Shown here: positions 60,401 to 64,000 of the stretch, piece after piece
Numbering within the stretch: the stretch's first letter is position 1
How the letters are laid out: each line of letters opens with the position of its first letter
Assembly: GCA_038380795.1 (NCBI GenBank)
Contig: CM076264.1
Coordinates: 7,256,001 to 7,320,000, forward strand
DNA from: Pyrocephalus nanus
Taxonomy: Eukaryota; Chordata; Aves; Passeriformes; Tyrannidae
Direction: 5' to 3'
DNA: 64,000 nt
The notes under the pieces: generated by a model
What the model saw: only the letters and a program-made list of their open reading frames with translations
Database searches by the model: none
Told to the model about the DNA's origin: nothing
Position numbers and translations under genes: made by a program

Positions 60401-62760
60401 GCACGGCGAGGTGTACATGCTTCTGTTGGATTGATGCTTAAGTCTTGCAAAATGGTTAATAGTGGGTTTTCTCCAAATTCTCATACTTTGTAGGCTTTCT
60501 CAAATTCATAGATCTTGCCATGGAAATGACCATAAAATCATAGAAATCCTAATTGAAATAGAAGACATCATTTCTCAAAACTGAGATATTGGGAGTGACG
60601 TGTAATGTTTTATTAAAAACAATCAGTTTGCTTTATTATTTAAATAGCTAGATGTTGATAAATTATACAATTACAAGGCACATTCAAAGCCTGTATTTTC
60701 AAGTGAAAATTAAATGGGTTTTTTTAAGCCATTCAGTGACATGAGTGAGAAGTTCAGACTATTTTTGCATTTGTTTGGTGGCTGCATATCTGCTATGAAA
60801 GATGTATCATAATGCACTGTTAATTGAATAAGTGAAACACATAATTTCAATACTTTTATTACCTCCAACTATTTATTTCTTCATTCCTAATCTATATTTT
60901 TAGAATAAAGACATCTACAAACAAATCAGTGTAACAACTATTCTAAAAAGTTTTCTACCATGTATCAGTAAATCTGAGCAAAATTCTCACATTTCTCATT
61001 AGAAAGTGCCGTTTTATTTCAACTGTGAAATTTTTCATTGGAATCTCTGTTTTTGCTAGCTCCTCAAAACTTGGAGTTAGCCTGTGCACCAAGTTTAAGT
61101 CCTGTTGTTTATCATGACGGTTGCATAAAAGTCTGTGTAAGTGCAGGGAAAGGGAAAACTGGGTCTCACATACTTCATGTTCACCTTACAGTACAGAAAA
61201 ATTTCAGTGGCTTTAAATGATTGAATAATTTGATTCAAATACCATGACTGTCAAAACACCCCCAAACAACACTGAAACCTGTAACCTTATTAGTGTTCCC
61301 ACAAAATTCTTCTGTAGCTCCAGCTCTGTATGTAGATCAAAATTCATCTGTTGGGCCATGTGAATCGATTTGTTGTTCCTTCTCCTGTACTTTGTAAGTT
61401 AGTTTTGTGGTAGTGCTATTCAATAATTTCTCCTTATTGGTAGAAAAAAATGAAAAATCCTAGGGAAAAAACCATTTAGCAGCCCTAAAGCCTTGTTTTT
61501 AATCTTAAATGTGCTTTCAAAAATGAGATCATGAGTTAACTCAGTAATAATTGCCAAGGATATTCATACTTGAGATATTTAAGTGGAGAAAAAACTTTAA
61601 ATAAAAAGGGAAAAAAATTGCTCTTTTCCTTGCTTTTCTCCTAATTGGACAATTTTATGTGAACTAATATTTATTATCTGATAAAGCTTTCAAGGGAACC
61701 AATTACATATTGCTCCCTATAATATTTCAGCCTTAGAGGCTTTTTCTTGAGTGAGACCTTTTGTGGCTTACTTGTAAATATTGATTTAGGGGTTGCTCTT
61801 TGGGAGACAGCATTTATAGTCTGGCTGTAGTTATGACAGTTACTTCTGATAGAGTCTGTCAGAAGAAACAGTTTAAATAAAGCTTTAAGTAATTGTAAGA
61901 TTAGTGCCTGAGAAATTCATCTGGCAGAGTAACCATGATGTAAGACACAACTCTGTATTATTATCCCTCTGTGACAAATTAACTGTAGGACACTGTTTCT
62001 GTAAGAGATTAAATGCCTTAAGTATGAAATGTCATAAATCTGTCTGTTGGTGACTTAAAGCACTTGAAAGATCAGTGTATGTAAGTGGTGGCATCCATAG
62101 AGAGGTATGTTTGCATGTGTGTCTTGTGGTCACTAAAAAATCTGCTGTTTTGTGTAGGGTTTTTATTCTGCATCCTTCTTGATATCTGAGCCCTTTTCTT
62201 TCATGCAGAGAATGACAACATGATAAACATGTTTTGTAACCAGGTTTCTGTCCATCCATCCTCCTTTCCTTCTCCTCTAACCCCTCCTGAGAAAGGAGTT
62301 CCATACTGGTTTGGTTCTGTGTTTGTTGTGTACCATGGACTGTGTAGCTCTGAGAAAGAAAGGTTGAAAAGTATTGATTGATCTCAGAAGAGAAACTGGT
62401 GTAACTTTTGGTAGTTCTTAGGTGTTCTATGAGTTTTTAGACCAGCCCCAGGGTCACTTTGACTCTTGGCCACTGAGTTTTACTCTTGTGATGGACAGTT
62501 ACGCTTTTCTGATATGTAGAATTCTTTATACTAATGCTCAGCTTCACCATTTGAATTATTCTCACTCTAAATCCTGAAGTCTTGTGATGATACAGGCAGA
62601 AATGGTGCTAAGGAATGTGTGGTTCATCTTCTGTCTCCATCACAAATGAAAAACAGGATTCTGCTCCTCTGCTTTTGAACAGAGGAAAAAAAGTTCAATG
62701 AATAAATTATGTTAATTTCATCAAAACACTTATTCCTAAATTAGTAAAGTATTCTAGGAT
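57494..62760. other. Noncoding AT-rich DNA
   Basis: More than 5 kb without a recognisable gene, RNA or interspersed repeat. Open frames up to 95 codons (58453-58740 minus, 62032-62304 minus) show no domain and no splice signals worth calling. Confidence 0.5.
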
Positions 62761-62763
62761 AGC

Positions 62764-62816
62764 TTTTCCTTTTTGTCCTTTTTCCTTCCTCCCTCGTCTC
62801 CTTTTTTTCTTCTTTT
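62764..62816 (+). repeat. Polypyrimidine tract
   Basis: About 50 bp of almost pure C/T (interrupted by two G), for example CCTTTTTCCTTCCTCCC and CTCCTTTTTTTCTTCTTTT. Low-complexity sequence. Confidence 0.85.
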
Positions 62817-63760
62817 AAAAAATTGCATGAAGTCAAGCTGCAAAAGGAACATCTGTAACCTTTCCAAGGTGCAAAAAAAGATAGGTGGCTTTTAAAAAAT
62901 TAATCAAAATTGTGACAAAGAAGAAGAATATTTATTTATATTTTTATAAAACAACTTCACTCATAAGTCTTTGGAAATAAGTTTGAGAATAAAAAAAAGG
63001 TAAATTAGCAGCAAGAAAAGCAAAACAAAACAAATCCTCTGGAATTCCCTCCTGTTACTGAAAAGAACAAATACTGTAGTTTGTATTTTCTGGGGGAGGT
63101 CAAACCTGTAGGTAGGGAGCCAGTGCAATCTGTGAACTGTCACCTTTTATGCCAGATTTGCATCTGCCCGGCACAGGTAAAATAAAAAGATGACCATGCA
63201 ATAGCTTGACATTACAGTATGTAATAACATACTCTAGCTCTGTTTTCTCAGATGCAGACAATAGTGTAAGAAATTTTATATTTTTATTTTAAATTGTATT
63301 TTACTAGAATGTACTTGCTGTGAAGAACCCAACATCCCTTAGTTTGACGAGGCTGAAGCTATTTCGTCATTCTAATGACCCAGTCCAAATACACTGTGAA
63401 CAGATGGAGAAAATATGAGAGGTGAGAGGGGAAAAAACCCAGAACACTTTGAAGAATGACTTATGAACTCAAATCAAGCAGACAAGTCTTTTTTTGCTGA
63501 TACCATTTGAACATGAAGGAAGGGAGAGTATATTTGCTATTCAAGTAGATCTCCTGCAGCACAGTGTATGACTGATGAAGTTTAACACATTCATCATGGA
63601 GTTAAGGTCAGTGAATTAGTTATCTCATCCTTTAAGAATCAGGTTGAGAGCATATTCAAAGCATATGAATTTGGTGAAGTGGTTCTAAATGCATTTTTTA
63701 AAATTTGAGAAGGTACATTCAACTGAAGAAACGGGAAGGCAAAAAGGCTGCCTTTTATAT
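62817..63760. other. Noncoding DNA, no recognised element
   Basis: I see nothing in this stretch that can be named. Confidence 0.5.
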
Positions 63761-63763
63761 ACT

Positions 63764-63811
63764 TTCTTTCCTTTTTTCTTTTTTTTTTTTTTTTTTTGGG
63801 GGGGTGGGAGA
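63764..63811 (+). repeat. Polypyrimidine T-run joined to G-run
   Basis: CTTTCTTTCCTTTTTTC leads into a run of 19 T ending at 63797, then GGGGGGG, T, GGG and GAGAG. It is the longest of the three T/G homopolymer junctions in the window. Confidence 0.88.
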
Positions 63812-64000
63812 GTACAGATTCTGTTAAGTATCATTTCCAGAAAGTCAGTGTCACATAGCCTTCAAAGAGCAGGAAAATTGGTAATTACCTAGTTTTGCTG
63901 ATAACTTGCCCAGTTACCCAGACTTTACACTTCATGTTTCTGTTCATAAAAGAGCTTTTAAACCTTCTGATGAACTCTATATTCAAGCAAATAATCGTGC
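63812..64000. other. Noncoding DNA at window edge
   Basis: Nothing recognised; the sequence continues beyond the window. Confidence 0.5.

Noticed and set aside
62032..62304. 90-codon minus-strand frame with balanced composition
   Set aside because: No domain and no splice sites; probably chance.
1..64000. CRISPR arrays, operons, prokaryotic promoters, rRNA or tRNA genes
   Set aside because: None seen. The sequence is vertebrate nuclear DNA with CR1 and ERV LTR repeats, so bacterial feature types do not apply.

Overview
The window is AT-rich vertebrate nuclear DNA, almost certainly avian. The evidence is at least eight fragments of the CR1 LINE family in the typical bird state (5'-truncated, diverged, 3' ends built on the ATTCTATG-type repeat) plus LTRs of avian endogenous retrovirus families. 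Abundant ERVL-like LTRs would fit a songbird, but that is inference. There are no operons, RNA genes, CpG islands or long ORFs. No recognisable protein-coding gene lies here: the longest open frame (173 codons, 6526-7047) is a pyrimidine-rich chance frame. The window is best read as intergenic or deep-intronic sequence.

Layout. 1-4.1 kb: unique AT-rich DNA. 4.15-4.34 kb: an old CR1 piece that still encodes part of the reverse transcriptase motif. 5.85-6.29 kb: ERVL-like solo LTR (+). 8.18-8.40 kb: a compact 216-bp solo LTR (+) with a complete core promoter (ATTGG, TATAAA, AATAAA), an SBS/ZNF143-like motif and a perfect two-half-site p53 element. 10.5-10.8 kb: a 294-bp exon-like open block (-). 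12.1 kb: TG/TA microsatellite. 15.5 kb: CR1 (-). 16.45-17.2 kb: probable degenerate LTR-type repeat with a duplicated module. 19.7-20.0 kb: LTR (-). 22.9, 28.7 and 34.9 kb: CR1 (-). 30.1-30.4 and 46.8-47.1 kb: two open blocks on the minus strand that look like terminal exons. 35.4-47.9 kb: long interval with no recognisable interspersed repeat. 47.9, 50.95 and 52.66 kb: CR1 (+). 53.45 kb: TA microsatellite. 54-64 kb: unique DNA with a D-box/CRE pair in front of a small CpG-containing open block at 57.2 kb and a poly(T)/poly(G) tract at 63.8 kb.

The most notable content is regulatory: the p53-type element inside the 8.2-kb LTR, the D-box/CRE pair at 57.2 kb and the AP-1 double site at 26.6 kb. 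The CR1 copies also split by orientation: all five left of 35.3 kb are minus and all three right of 47.9 kb are plus. Family names rest on recognised sequence patterns, not on database searches. Exon calls are tentative.
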